DNA from: Allium sativum
Lineage: Eukaryota > Streptophyta > Magnoliopsida > Asparagales > Amaryllidaceae
Assembly: GCA_030737875.1 (NCBI GenBank)
Contig: CM060922.1
Location: forward strand, 232,728,335 to 232,792,334
DNA length: 64,000 nt
Direction of reading: 5' to 3'
Shown piece after piece: positions 52,622 to 62,363 of the stretch. The notes beneath the pieces are model-generated. The model was given only the letters and a program-made list of their open reading frames with translations. It made no database searches and was not told where the DNA came from. The translations under genes and the position numbers were made by a program. The first letter of the stretch is position 1, and the number at the start of each line of letters is the position of its first letter.

Positions 52622-52766
52622 TTGGACCTCGTATTAGGGTCATTTCATGTTATTGGACCTCGTATTAGGGTCACTTCATGTTATTGGACCTCGTATTAGG
52701 GTTTGGACCTCGTATTAGGGTCACTTCATGTTATTGGACCTCGTATTAGGGTCATTTCATGTTATG
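52622..52766 (+). repeat. 31-bp minisatellite, five units
   Basis: Units beginning ttggacctcgtattagg start at 52622, 52653, 52684, 52703 and 52734. Spacing is 31 bp except the fourth step of 19 bp, where one unit is shortened. The only variation is gtcatttc versus gtcacttc. Confidence 0.92.
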
Positions 52767-53422
52767 GGGTCAAAGCTTGGGCCAAGGGATCAATACGTGT
52801 TTATTCAAGTCATGTTAGTTTGCTAGTACACCTGTGGTGTAAAATCTTAAACCTGATTATGCGATGACACCTTTATCTACCTTGTTAGTTAATCATCATG
52901 CTAGTATGTAGTTATCCTTATGTTCATCCCTGCTTCTCATGCCAGTTAACTTTATCAGTTTACATTGATTGTAGTAGGGCTTACTCAGTCTTTTTGACTG
53001 ACCTGTTTTCTTTCGCCTCTTTTCTTCCGTTCCCCCCCCAGGTTCTCAGGGTGGGAATATTGTAGCTTAGCTTAGATTTCTGATCGCTTGCTTGTGGGAT
53101 TTAGCTCATGTACGGTTTGACATGAAGCTAGCTATGGTTATCACTTATTTTGGGGATAGTACTTATGTATTTCCGTTTTTCAGTGATGTCGTTTTTATCT
53201 AGACTTGTGTATTTGGAAAGTTGACATTATGTTGTACCAGACTTGTTTTGAAATAGTTTGAAATCTTCCGCTGTTTTATCTATGTTATTTACTCTGTTTA
53301 CATATATACATATGTTCTTGTTCTGCCTTGATATATCATTATGCATGTTTACCTGATTCAAACACCCCTCCAAAGTCAGAGTGCTTGCAAGAGCCACCCT
53401 GGCGGAGGTGGGGTATTACATT

Positions 53423-53434
53423 TGGTATCAGAGC
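53423..53434 (+). other. Primer-binding site of L
   Basis: Perfect TGGTATCAGAGC, complementary to the 3' end of plant initiator tRNA-Met, two bases after the LTR. It is followed by atatggtttacgag, similar to tttggtttacagag in the non-autonomous elements. The 185 bp from here to the gag start is a non-coding leader. Confidence 0.92.
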
Positions 53435-53618
53435 ATATGGTTTACGAGAAGGAACAAAAAGGTTTTTAAAACTTTTGGAAAACTATTTTCAAAACCAAGT
53501 ATAAAGTATTTTCCAAAGAAAAGTCTAGTTTATTTTAAAGGCTATTCCCCAAAAATCCATTAGCAAAATTCCTTCGTTTTTCTCCATTCTGAATCTGTCT
53601 TTTTTCTTCGTTTTCAGT

Positions 53619-55223
53619 ATGGCCGATAACTTTGCTATTCCGGAGGGAGTACACGTACCTGTTTGGTATAGGAGACTTTTGGAGGCTAGGGCGACCGAAG
53701 CCGGCCCCGCAGATGTTCCTCCTCCTCCTCCTCCGGTAGTTAATGTTTCTCCTCCTCCGGTAGTTAATGTTCCTCCTCCTCCTGTTGCTGAGGTTCCTCT
53801 TCCTCCTCCCCCTCAGCATCCTCAAGCTGACTTCGCAAAGACTTGCAAAGATTTCAAAGCAATGGGTGGCAAGAACTTTCAAGGCACTGAGACTTTTGTA
53901 GAGGCCAGAAATTGGTTGAAAGAGACCGAGGATTTATTTGCTATCTTTGGGTTAGACGATCAGAGGAAGATCTTGTTGGCGGTTTGGCTTATGAAGGATG
54001 AAGCCGCTTATTGGTGGGAAGTCACCAATGGTACTAGGCCTGTTGAGACTTGGGCCGATTTCAGGGCAAGGTTCGTGCTTAAGTTTCTATCTTCTGCTGA
54101 GGAGAATCTGCAAATGGAGAGGTTCATAACTTTGAAACAAGGAGATATGTCTGTCAAAGAATATGTGAACAAGTTCAATCAGTTAGCTCGTTTTGGCTTG
54201 GATATGGTGAATACTCCTCAGAAGAAGGCTCTTCGTTTTGCTAGAGGATTGAATGAGCCGTTGCAGGGATTGGCTATGTCACATATTCCCCATGGGCCCA
54301 CGTTTGAGAGCTTGGTTGATATGGCATTACTTCAGGGAGATGTCAAGAAAGAGATCAAGATGAATGATACTCAAGCCAAGAAGACCGATTCCCAGTGGAA
54401 AGGAAATCAGGGTAATCCAAGTGGTCAGAGCAGTCAAGGCAATCAGAACAAGAACAAGAGTCAAGGCAACAAGGGGAACAACAACAAGGGCAAGAACAAC
54501 AAGGGGATGTGCCATTATTACGGTTTAGTTGGGCATCTTATTAAGGATTGTAAGAAGAGGAAAACGAAGAATGGTGAATGCTTTTTCTGCGGTGAGACTG
54601 GACATTTCAGTAAGGATTGCCCGAAGAAGCAAGGGCAAGGCCAGGGTCAGACTCAGCGTGCTGGACCTTCAGGAGGGCAAGTTCATGCTCTCAATACCGC
54701 TCCAGTTCCCGATCGAGGTAGTATTTCTATTGAGAGCCTTGTATATATTTCTGATTTTCCAGTTCGTACCTTGTTTGATTCTGGTGCATCACATAGCTTT
54801 ATCTCATCTGATCTTGTTGATAGTTTGCACCTTAGTACTAGCTTGGTAGATGATCCCGTCTGTGTCTCAAATCCTATTGGGGGTTCCGCCCATCTGTCTA
54901 TGATATGTGGGGATTTGAGGATCTCTATACTGAGTGTAGAGTTCTTGTGTAGTTCTTATGTTCTTGGTTTTAGGGGATACGGATTGATATTGGGCATGGA
55001 TTGGTTGTCCAGATATGGAGTCATCCTTGATTGTGAGCATAGGGTTGTGAGGCTCGTAACTCGCCTCGGAAACACCCTAGAAATTTCTTGTAATCCGAGA
55101 GGTCCCTTCATGTTGTGCTATCTTGAATCACTCGACTCGTCAATGGAAACTCTTCAGTCTGTGAGAGTGGTTCGAGAGTATCCGGATGTTTTCGATGAAG
55201 TTAGGGGGTTGCCCCCTAAGTGA
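53619..55223 (+). CDS. Chromovirus gag and protease, first part of a gag-pol frame
   Basis: An open frame of 534 codons encodes capsid/nucleocapsid plus the aspartic protease of L. A proline-rich N-terminal stretch (about residues 34-68, repeats of VVNV and PPP) precedes the retrotransposon gag domain (about 95-215, with WLKETEDLF and YWWEV). A basic Gln/Asn/Lys-rich linker follows, then two zinc knuckles. The first (298-311, CHYYGLVGHLIKDC) has Tyr where the second Cys belongs; the second (321-334, CFFCGETGHFSKDC) is intact. The protease active site is DSGA (387-390), with GMDWL near 459. The frame stops at 55221 (TGA) just as reverse transcriptase should begin, and the same frame continues with pol, so the stop is a mutation. 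The start is the first ATG in frame with the gag homology. Confidence 0.9.
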   Translation: MADNFAIPEGVHVPVWYRRLLEARATEAGPADVPPPPPPVVNVSPPPVVNVPPPPVAEVPLPPPPQHPQADFAKTCKDFKAMGGKNFQGTETFVEARNWLKETEDLFAIFGLDDQRKILLAVWLMKDEAAYWWEVTNGTRPVETWADFRARFVLKFLSSAEENLQMERFITLKQGDMSVKEYVNKFNQLARFGLDMVNTPQKKALRFARGLNEPLQGLAMSHIPHGPTFESLVDMALLQGDVKKEIKMNDTQAKKTDSQWKGNQGNPSGQSSQGNQNKNKSQGNKGNNNKGKNNKGMCHYYGLVGHLIKDCKKRKTKNGECFFCGETGHFSKDCPKKQGQGQGQTQRAGPSGGQVHALNTAPVPDRGSISIESLVYISDFPVRTLFDSGASHSFISSDLVDSLHLSTSLVDDPVCVSNPIGGSAHLSMICGDLRISILSVEFLCSSYVLGFRGYGLILGMDWLSRYGVILDCEHRVVRLVTRLGNTLEISCNPRGPFMLCYLESLDSSMETLQSVRVVREYPDVFDEVRGLPPK

Positions 55224-56968
55224 GAGATTGATTTCCGCATTTATCTGGTGGATAATGCAAAGCCGGTTTCTTTGCCCGTTCGGCACATGGCTCCGCGTGA
55301 AAGGCGGGAGGTAAGTAAGCAAGTGAAGGAGTTGCTTGAGAAGAACTTCATTAGATGAAGTATATCTGAATGGGGAGCGCCTGTGGTATTTGCTACCAAG
55401 GCAGATGGTTCTCTCTGACTTTGTGTTGACTATCGAGAGTTGAATAAGCTGACTAAGAAGAACAGACACCCGTTACCGAGGATTGATGATCTCTTTGACA
55501 AGCTTATCGGTGCTTCTGTTTTCTCTCAGCTTGATCTTGCTACTGGATTCCATCAGCTCACGGTAGCTGAAGATAGTATAGACAAGACTGCGTTCAGAAC
55601 TCCAGATGGATTCTTCGAATGGCTTGTCATGCCGTTCGACTTGACTAATGCACCCGCATATTTCGTGGACTTGATGAGTAGGGTGTTCAGGGAGTTCTTG
55701 AACAAGTTTGTCGTGGTCTTCGTAGATGATATTCTGATCTTCTCTAAGGATGAGGAAGAGCACGCAAGGCATCTCATGGAGGTGATGGATACGCTTAGAG
55801 CGCATCAGTTGAAGGCCAAGTTCTCCAAGTGTCACTTTTGGAGAAGGGAAGTTAGATTCCTTGGGCATATAGTATCTAAGCAAGGCTTAGCGGTGGATCC
55901 CGCTAAGGTAGTTGCAGTTCAGGATTGGAAGACTCCAAGGAATGCAACCGAAGTGAGAAGTTTTCTAGGTCTTGCAGGCTTTTACCGGAAGTTCATCAAG
56001 GACTTCGCGAAGATTTCCGCTCCTCTCACTAAATTGACGAAGAAAAATTTAGTTTTCGCTTGGAGCATAGAATGCGAGCTTGCTTTTCAGAAGCTCAAAA
56101 GAGCTCTCACATCAGCATCTGTTCTAGCTTTGCCCGATGGAGGGAAGTTATTTACAGTATACACCAATGCATGTGGCACGAGGTTAGGAGCTGTTCTGAT
56201 GCAAGAAGGAAGAGTGATATGCTTTGGCAGTAGACAACTCAAAGTGCATGAGAAGAATTATCCCACTCATGACTTAGAGTTGGCAGCAATAGTATATGCA
56301 CTCAAGGCTTGGCGCCATTATCTTCTGGGAGAAAGGTTTGAGCTTTATACCGATCACAAGTCATTGAAGTATCTCTTTTCTCAGAAGGATCTGAATCTGA
56401 GGCAACAAAGATGGATGGAATTCTTGGCGTCCTACGATTTTGAGATAGCTTATACCCCTGGCAAGGGGAATGTGGTAGCAGATGCATTGAGTAGAAAAAG
56501 GTTGACTCTGAGTCCTCTATTCATTGAGATGAAGAATTTGGAGTATGTGGCAACCTTTGATTTCTCTTTGGCGATTGAGTCGATGACCGGTTCTTTAGCA
56601 TCTCTGGAACTCAGACCTACCCTTCTTGATCAAGTTGGGGCTTCGTAGAAAGAAGACCCTCAGATAGTTGAGATTATGGATAAGCTGATTCGAGGAGAGG
56701 CGTCTAGTCATCTCGCTCGATATTCTATTGATGACAAGGGTTGGCTGAGAAGAGATGGAAGGTTATGTGTCCCAATGGTAGAAGATTTAGTAAGAAAAGT
56801 TCTTGAGGAAGCGCATCGCTCTAAGTTGACTATACATCCGGGCGGAGATAAGATGTATAAAGATATGAAGCGCATTTTCTTTTGGCCTGGGATGAAGAAG
56901 GATGTGGCAGAGTTTGTCTCTAGATGTATCATTTGCCAGCAAGTTAAGACCGAGTCGAAGAAGCCCGG
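55224..56968 (+). pseudogene. Chromovirus reverse transcriptase, RNase H and integrase N-terminus, broken
   Basis: The gag frame continues unshifted through this region but is interrupted by TGA at 55356 and 55416 and TAG at 56646, in addition to the TGA at 55221. RT core motifs are present: [10 protein letters not shown], a variant MPFDLTNAP (Asp where Gly is usual) and catalytic [10 protein letters not shown] near 55720. RNase H follows; its first motif reads YTNACG, with Asn (56166-56168) where a catalytic Asp is expected, while [11 protein letters not shown] and ADALSRK are kept. After the TAG come the integrase zinc-binding HHCC residues (two His near 56814 and 56835, Cys pair near 56925 and 56934, CIICQQVK). 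The frame is cut at 56968 by solo LTR H. It cannot make functional enzyme. Confidence 0.92.
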
Positions 56969-58885
56969 TGAGACGACCCAAAATCCCGTTCAGACGGAAA
57001 CAAGGGTTATCTTTGGAATATAACACAGAAACAGATAATAGCAGAACAGAATTAAATAAATACACCAGATAATGAACAATAGAATATACTGGATAAAAGT
57101 AATCATCAGAGTTACACAGTACACAGGATCTTACTTAGTACAAATACAGTTCAGCTATACATAAATGTCTACAACGGAAATAAACAAAATATGTACAATA
57201 GGAGCTGAACAGCATAAAAAGAAATAAATGATAGAATCCATCTTCAGCTCCAGCTATCCAGAAAGAACCAGCTAAACCTGAATACAAGGCTGCCCGTGCG
57301 GAAAAAGGGGCACCCGAGTTTGAAAGTGAAACAAACTAAGAGTCAGTCATGGGACTGGTATGAGAAATCCACTCAACACATATAAAATATGGCAAATCAC
57401 AGGACCATGCCACTTTCGTGGAATGGGTTTACTCCATTGGATTGCCAGTGCTTTAAAACAAATCTTTCTTTTAAACATCGCTATGCTTTTTATGAAAATG
57501 AAGCCGTTATAAGACTCAGTTCCCATCACACAATGCAACGCAAACCGGAGGATAGAGTTTTTACCTTATAATGGCCAAATATGCTTGATACGAATAAAAC
57601 AAAGGCATTGATATTATTGCTAGTGTTTATATGTTTTGAAAACAATTGCAAATCATAACTATCAATCATAGACGACATTAATGCCCCATACCACTATGTC
57701 GCCATATATAGGTATACAATCAAAACCGCACAGTCACGTATTTCGAAATTTGATTTCCGTCATGAACCAAGGCAAAAGATAGTCCTTACCGAATTCGAGA
57801 CGCTCTAGCCCGTGTCTCAGGCAAGCGCGCAGGCAAGCCTTGGATCGTCAGGGCCGGTCCACCGATGTGGATTATTATGCCTGAACAATACGTTTCCCCG
57901 CCCTTTGGGGCGTCAACGAGCCAACGAATGACTCCATCGGACCCCGATCGTCCGATCAAACCGAGGCGCCTCGCAACAGCAACAACCACATAGGTGAATA
58001 GTATATAAATGTCAGGGCTGGTAGGTCACTGACACCACCCTAGCTAGAAAGAAACGCATGTCCTCCCTGATGTCCTTCTCCCGTTTTAGGTTCATACCGG
58101 GGTGTGAGGCTCGCGAATTCACGTTATACACAAAGCTACGCCACACAGGCGGTGCTTTGATCATCACCACAAGACTTTGCTTTTCAACAGAAGCCCTGAC
58201 CACTGCATCTTAGCATGCCACACAGGCAATTCATGCCATGCGACTGATGTCCATCGATATACAACCTCTGAGCTCGTGCGTCTCAGAGAAGGGCGTTACG
58301 CAAAAGAATAAATTCTCCGCCGCCAAACAGATGTATATTTAACAGAGATCAATCAACACAGAATAATTTCCGATGTCAGACACACAGTCCATTTACAAGT
58401 CCGTTCTGGGTCTGAACGAAACCGGAGGCACTAAATACCTCGCAAACCCTTCGATCACCACGTACGTCTGGACGATCACCACTCATTATCCATATTTCGG
58501 GATGCCTCCCAATCAGGACCTCGGTTACCATCCAAACGAGGTGAAGATCTCCGGTCTTCGACCATCGTCTTCGTCTTCGAGTTTCAATCGTCGGTCAATT
58601 ATTCGAAATGAGAATCAACTCGGCCTTTTCAAATAATTCACGCATATTTAGAATTTCAAATCAATTTATTTCAATGGTTAAATTATTCGACAACACCAAT
58701 ATTGTTCTTTAATGTAATTTTCACACCAAACACATTCAACCATCAAATACAACATAAATCGAGCAAATTCAGTTTATTTCCATTCCATATCGCTTATGAT
58801 ATTTTATAACTATTTATCGCTATTTTTATTTATTTTAAAATAGCTAATTTATTCAAAACGACGCTTCGGGCCATAAAGCGGCCGT

Positions 58886-59375
58886 GGCGCTGTTTTTCTT
58901 CAGATTTGATTTACACATATCTGAAAATCTAACCGTTGGATCTTCATAAAATCTACATCATTAGAAAGGTCTTTTCAAAACGAATCCAACGGTTCCAGTT
59001 TCGGGAAAATCCGACGGTCGGATCTCCCGGTACAATCGTTTGAAGTTTCGATTTCAAAATACGAACTGCAGCGTCGTTATTCGATTAAATAAAATTATAT
59101 TTATATATATAAATAAATATAATCGTTTCTGGCGCTGTTTTTCTTCAGATTTGAATTAAACATTCCAGACAATCCAACCGTTGGATTTTTACAAGGTTGG
59201 TGCCGTTGGAAAGATATTTCCAAGGCGAACCCGACGGTTGAGGTTTCAGGAAAATCCAATGGTCGGATTTCCCGTACTAGTTGTTTGAAAACACGGTTTC
59301 AAAACATGAACTGCACAACTACGTTTCGTTTTAATTTTATTTATATTTATATATTTATATAAATATAGTTCATTC
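58886..59375. repeat. Imperfect 245-bp tandem duplication in H
   Basis: ggcgctgtttttcttcagat occurs at 58886 and 59131. In each copy an aaccgttggat motif is followed about 70 bp later by acggtt and a gtcggat motif. The other LTRs carry this block once (F 23690-23800, I 43920-44030, E 39160-39260). Confidence 0.75.
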
Positions 59376-60595
59376 AATGATTTCAATATCGTTTTCACTT
59401 CAAATTTTTCACTAACGCCTTAAAATTTTGGAAAATTTCGCCATAACCTCCCCTGCACCGGGAGCATCGGGAAATCGCAAATAGCTTTCCCGGTCCTTCT
59501 AATCTCAAAAAGAAAAAGAAAAAGCCAAGCGGCTAGCCAATAGGATCATAAAATCATCACCCAAACAAAACAGTAAATGTGTACCTATTTGTCGGGCACA
59601 AAATTTTATTCCTCTTCTCTAGCCCCTTTGCTATAACCTGTTCAATGAATATGCATGTACATATATATACAGTTCTTAACATTTATCATTTTCTATTCAA
59701 CTTCATATTTGATTTCTATTTGGTTTAAAAACACCATTTATCCTAATGTTACATACATTGGTGCAAATCATTTCATTAGCTAATTAATGAATATTTCAAC
59801 TCATATATGTTTATTTTGAACAAGTGGCTATTTTTAACACTTCACATTTCAACGATTCATGCATACAATAAAAATGTGATTTTTATTGTAAAACAATTCA
59901 TTTCAAAACACTATTTTTCTATATAGTTCATATAGGTGACAAAAATAGGATTTTTATCATAAAACAATTTCTTTTAAAACGAGATTTTTTTTACACAGTT
60001 CATATAGTCGATAAAAGGTGATTTTTATTATCAAACAATTTATTTCAAAATATGAATACCATTCAACACATGAATTTCTAATCAACGAATGAATATCAAT
60101 TCAACACATGAATGTTTTCTATAGTTTTTTTATATATAGATAAAAGGTGATTTTTATATTTTAAAACGCGAACACCATTCAACACATGAATTTCTAATCA
60201 ACGAATGAATATCAATTCAACACATGAAGGTTTTCTATTCAATGAATAAATATAGTTTAAGCATATGAAAATAATTCAAACATACGAATATTATTCAAAA
60301 TTTCGGCAGCATAACGGCAGGGTAGTTAAAACCGGGACCATCCCTAGTACGGCTCCTCGCTCTACCTTAAAACCTCGCGGTTTTTGACAATGGGGATCAT
60401 GCATCTAGTTCGCACGCAGGCGGCATGTATATTTTTATTTCATTTCCACAAACTAATCCTATGTGGTTTCAACCAAATATTTCTCAACCACAAATGGGTA
60501 TTTTTCAACCACAATCAACCAATATCAATCACAAACAATCCCAAACAATCATTCGCTATCAATCAATTTTCACAAAAATTTCAATCAATAAATAT

Positions 60596-60614
60596 CGTCC
60601 ATGGTTTGTGGACG
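60596..60614. repeat. Hairpin next to TA microsatellite in H
   Basis: CGTCCA (60596-60601) and TGGACG (60609-60614) around a seven-base loop. It is the equivalent of the CATCCA/TGGATG hairpins in the two F LTRs. Confidence 0.6.
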
Positions 60615-60620
60615 AGGGGC

Positions 60621-60621
<1 letters not shown>

Positions 60622-60679
<58 letters not shown>
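60622..60679. repeat. (TA)n microsatellite, 58 bp
   Basis: Uninterrupted alternating TA directly after the hairpin at 60596-60614. Confidence 0.95.
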
Positions 60680-60680
<1 letters not shown>

Positions 60681-60819
60681 CAATTCACTTTCATTTCACA
60701 CATGTATAAATGTTTTTTTAATCAGAAATCTCACCAGATAGCTAATTCGATCCCACGACTCTTCCTTTATAGAAATCTTCGCCTATCTCGCCTTTTGTCG
60801 CTTCGTTGCCCGTTTTCTC

Positions 60820-61270
60820 TACATATGTAAAAATCGAATTTTTACTATGTTAATCAATATATAAAAATCGAATTTTGACTTCGCTATTCAATATATAAAA
60901 ATCTGATTTTTTCTTCGATGTTCAATATATAAAAATCATATCTTACATCTTAATAAAAATTCCATCTTTTATATTTTAAAAATATGATCTTTTCTATTCT
61001 AAAAATCTGATCTTTTCTATTTTAAAAATATGATCTTTTCTATTCTAAAAATCTGATCTTTTCTATTTTAAAGTTCAAACCTTTCTCTTTTTAAAGTTTA
61101 AATCTTTTTCTATTCTAAAGTTTAAATCTTTTTCTATTTAAAATCTAAATCTTTTTCTTTTTAAAATCTTAAAATAAAATCAGTTTTTAAAACCTTTTCA
61201 AAATCAGTTTTTAAATGCTTTTTTTAAAATCAGTTTTAAATTCTTTTTTTTTTAAATCAGTTTTAAAAAA
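60820..61270. repeat. A/T hairpin array in H
   Basis: It begins with gtaaaaat (60827-60834) and atttttac (60838-60845), repeats with changing stems separated by tatgttaatcaatata and ttcgctattcaatata, then becomes tctattctaaaaatctgatc-type tandem repeats. Confidence 0.7.
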
Positions 61271-61581
61271 ATAAAATAGCAACACTGCTGTACCTGCGAA
61301 GAAGGGGGGGCACGGCGGTCGTCAGGGCGGAGCTTCGGTGGAGGCGTCGCGATGCTTCAGGGAGGGCGGCGGCTCTCGAATTGGACGTCGCGATGGGGTT
61401 CGGGTGCGTCGCTTCGAGGTAGAAGAGGGGAGAGAAGAAGAGGCAGCGACAGCAGCTCCAGGCGAAGGGGTGGCGACGTGCGGAGGTGGATGATCGGGGA
61501 AGCGGCGGTTTGGTTTAGGGTTTTCTTTTCTTTTCTTTTTTATCTGAGCGAAGTGGAGAGAGAAGAGGGAATAGGGGGGTT

Positions 61582-61588
61582 TATATAA
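61582..61588 (-). promoter_or_regulatory. TATA box of LTR H
   Basis: Minus strand TATATAAACCCCCC about 775 bp into the LTR, followed by a pyrimidine patch (ccctcttctctctcc) and the GC-rich leader. The F LTRs have a weaker AT stretch with a similar pyrimidine patch at about 26120-26160 and 33200-33250. Confidence 0.55.
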
Positions 61589-62363
61589 AATATATATTTA
61601 ATTATTTAATTTTGCAAAAAGTTGACTTTTACATACGACCTCTAAACGAGGCCTACCGCCTGTCGTCCATAGCGTTTTACCCCCATTCCGGACACAATGG
61701 GATATGTATCGCAAGCTGATTTGATCATTACAATCAGTCTCCGTTGAATTTACATTTAAATCACTATATTGAATTTTAAACGTACATTTCAAATTACCGG
61801 GGTCACATACTAACTAGAAAAATTCCAGTCGATTAAAATCAACGGAAACTGGTCAAACGCATTTTCCTTTGCCACGCTCACATATTGATTCGAAAAATTA
61901 CGAAATTTGAAACCTAACAATAACTTGACACTACGGATCTAACAAAAGTGGTTTCATCGAAATCCGAGGTCGTTTGCAAAATGTCCATTTTTAAGGGCCT
62001 GAATTCCATAGCGACTATTCAGAATTTTCAACTGGACATATCTTTTGATTCCCGCTATTAAATTTCGATTTGTCAGATTCGTTGGAAAGGTATTCACTAA
62101 CAGATTTAAATATTTTTGGTTTCACTAAAATCCGGATTGTTTTGCACCCGGTACAGTCCGACAAAGTTTGAATTCAATTTCCGAAACTGCCACGCCACTT
62201 CAGGCCTTGTTTATAATTATAATTAATTATATTCATTTTCAATTGTCGATTCAAATTCAGTTTTCATCGCCACTATTTAAAATATTTATTTTAAATATTT
62301 AAAATCCATTATTTTAGCCAATTTAAAAATTTTAAATTGGTTCAGATTTTCTGGGTCGTTACA

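Larger units (their letters stand above)
50306..53420 (+). mobile_element. Element L: 5' LTR, 3.1 kb
   Basis: It runs from TGTAACAACCCGT to ...gtggggtattaca and is followed after two bases by a perfect PBS. It is homologous to A on the minus strand at the left edge. Visible parts are three GTCGAC sites, a TATA box at 50746, an AT-rich leader with many atgcaagtt repeats (51130-51360), a 33-bp duplication (51738-51803), two diverged copies around gaaccgaccggcttaactag (51910 and 52025), a 31-bp minisatellite (52622-52766), and a pyrimidine run near 53030. The five bases before it are cgctt; the 3' LTR is outside the window. Confidence 0.9.
56969..62363 (-). mobile_element. Element H: 5.4-kb solo LTR inserted in integrase
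   Basis: The plus strand starts TGAGACGACCC and ends GGGTCGTTACA, and CCCGG flanks both sides (56964-56968 and 62364-62368). The orientation is minus, from the family start TGTAACGACCCAGAAAATC at 62363. It contains a TATA box (61582), a GC-rich leader (61290-61560), a hairpin array (60820-61270), a 58-bp TA run, a module otherwise seen in the F internal region (59400-59650), a tandem duplication (58886-59375) and the conserved block (56969-58640). There is no PBS or polypurine tract. A 115-codon frame seen across 56676-57023 is L sequence reading into H. Confidence 0.93.

Noticed and set aside
57347..58636. Short frames in H and similar ones in F, I and K (for example around maiirenpil- or cvmgpgsyns-like peptides)
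   Set aside because: They recur only because the conserved LTR block recurs. They lack consistent starts and stops, and the block is better explained by nucleotide-level repeats.
62337..62363. ATG at 62337 as the start of an integrase gene
   Set aside because: The first nine codons lie in LTR H; homology to integrase begins only after the CCCGG duplication, so the start is accidental.
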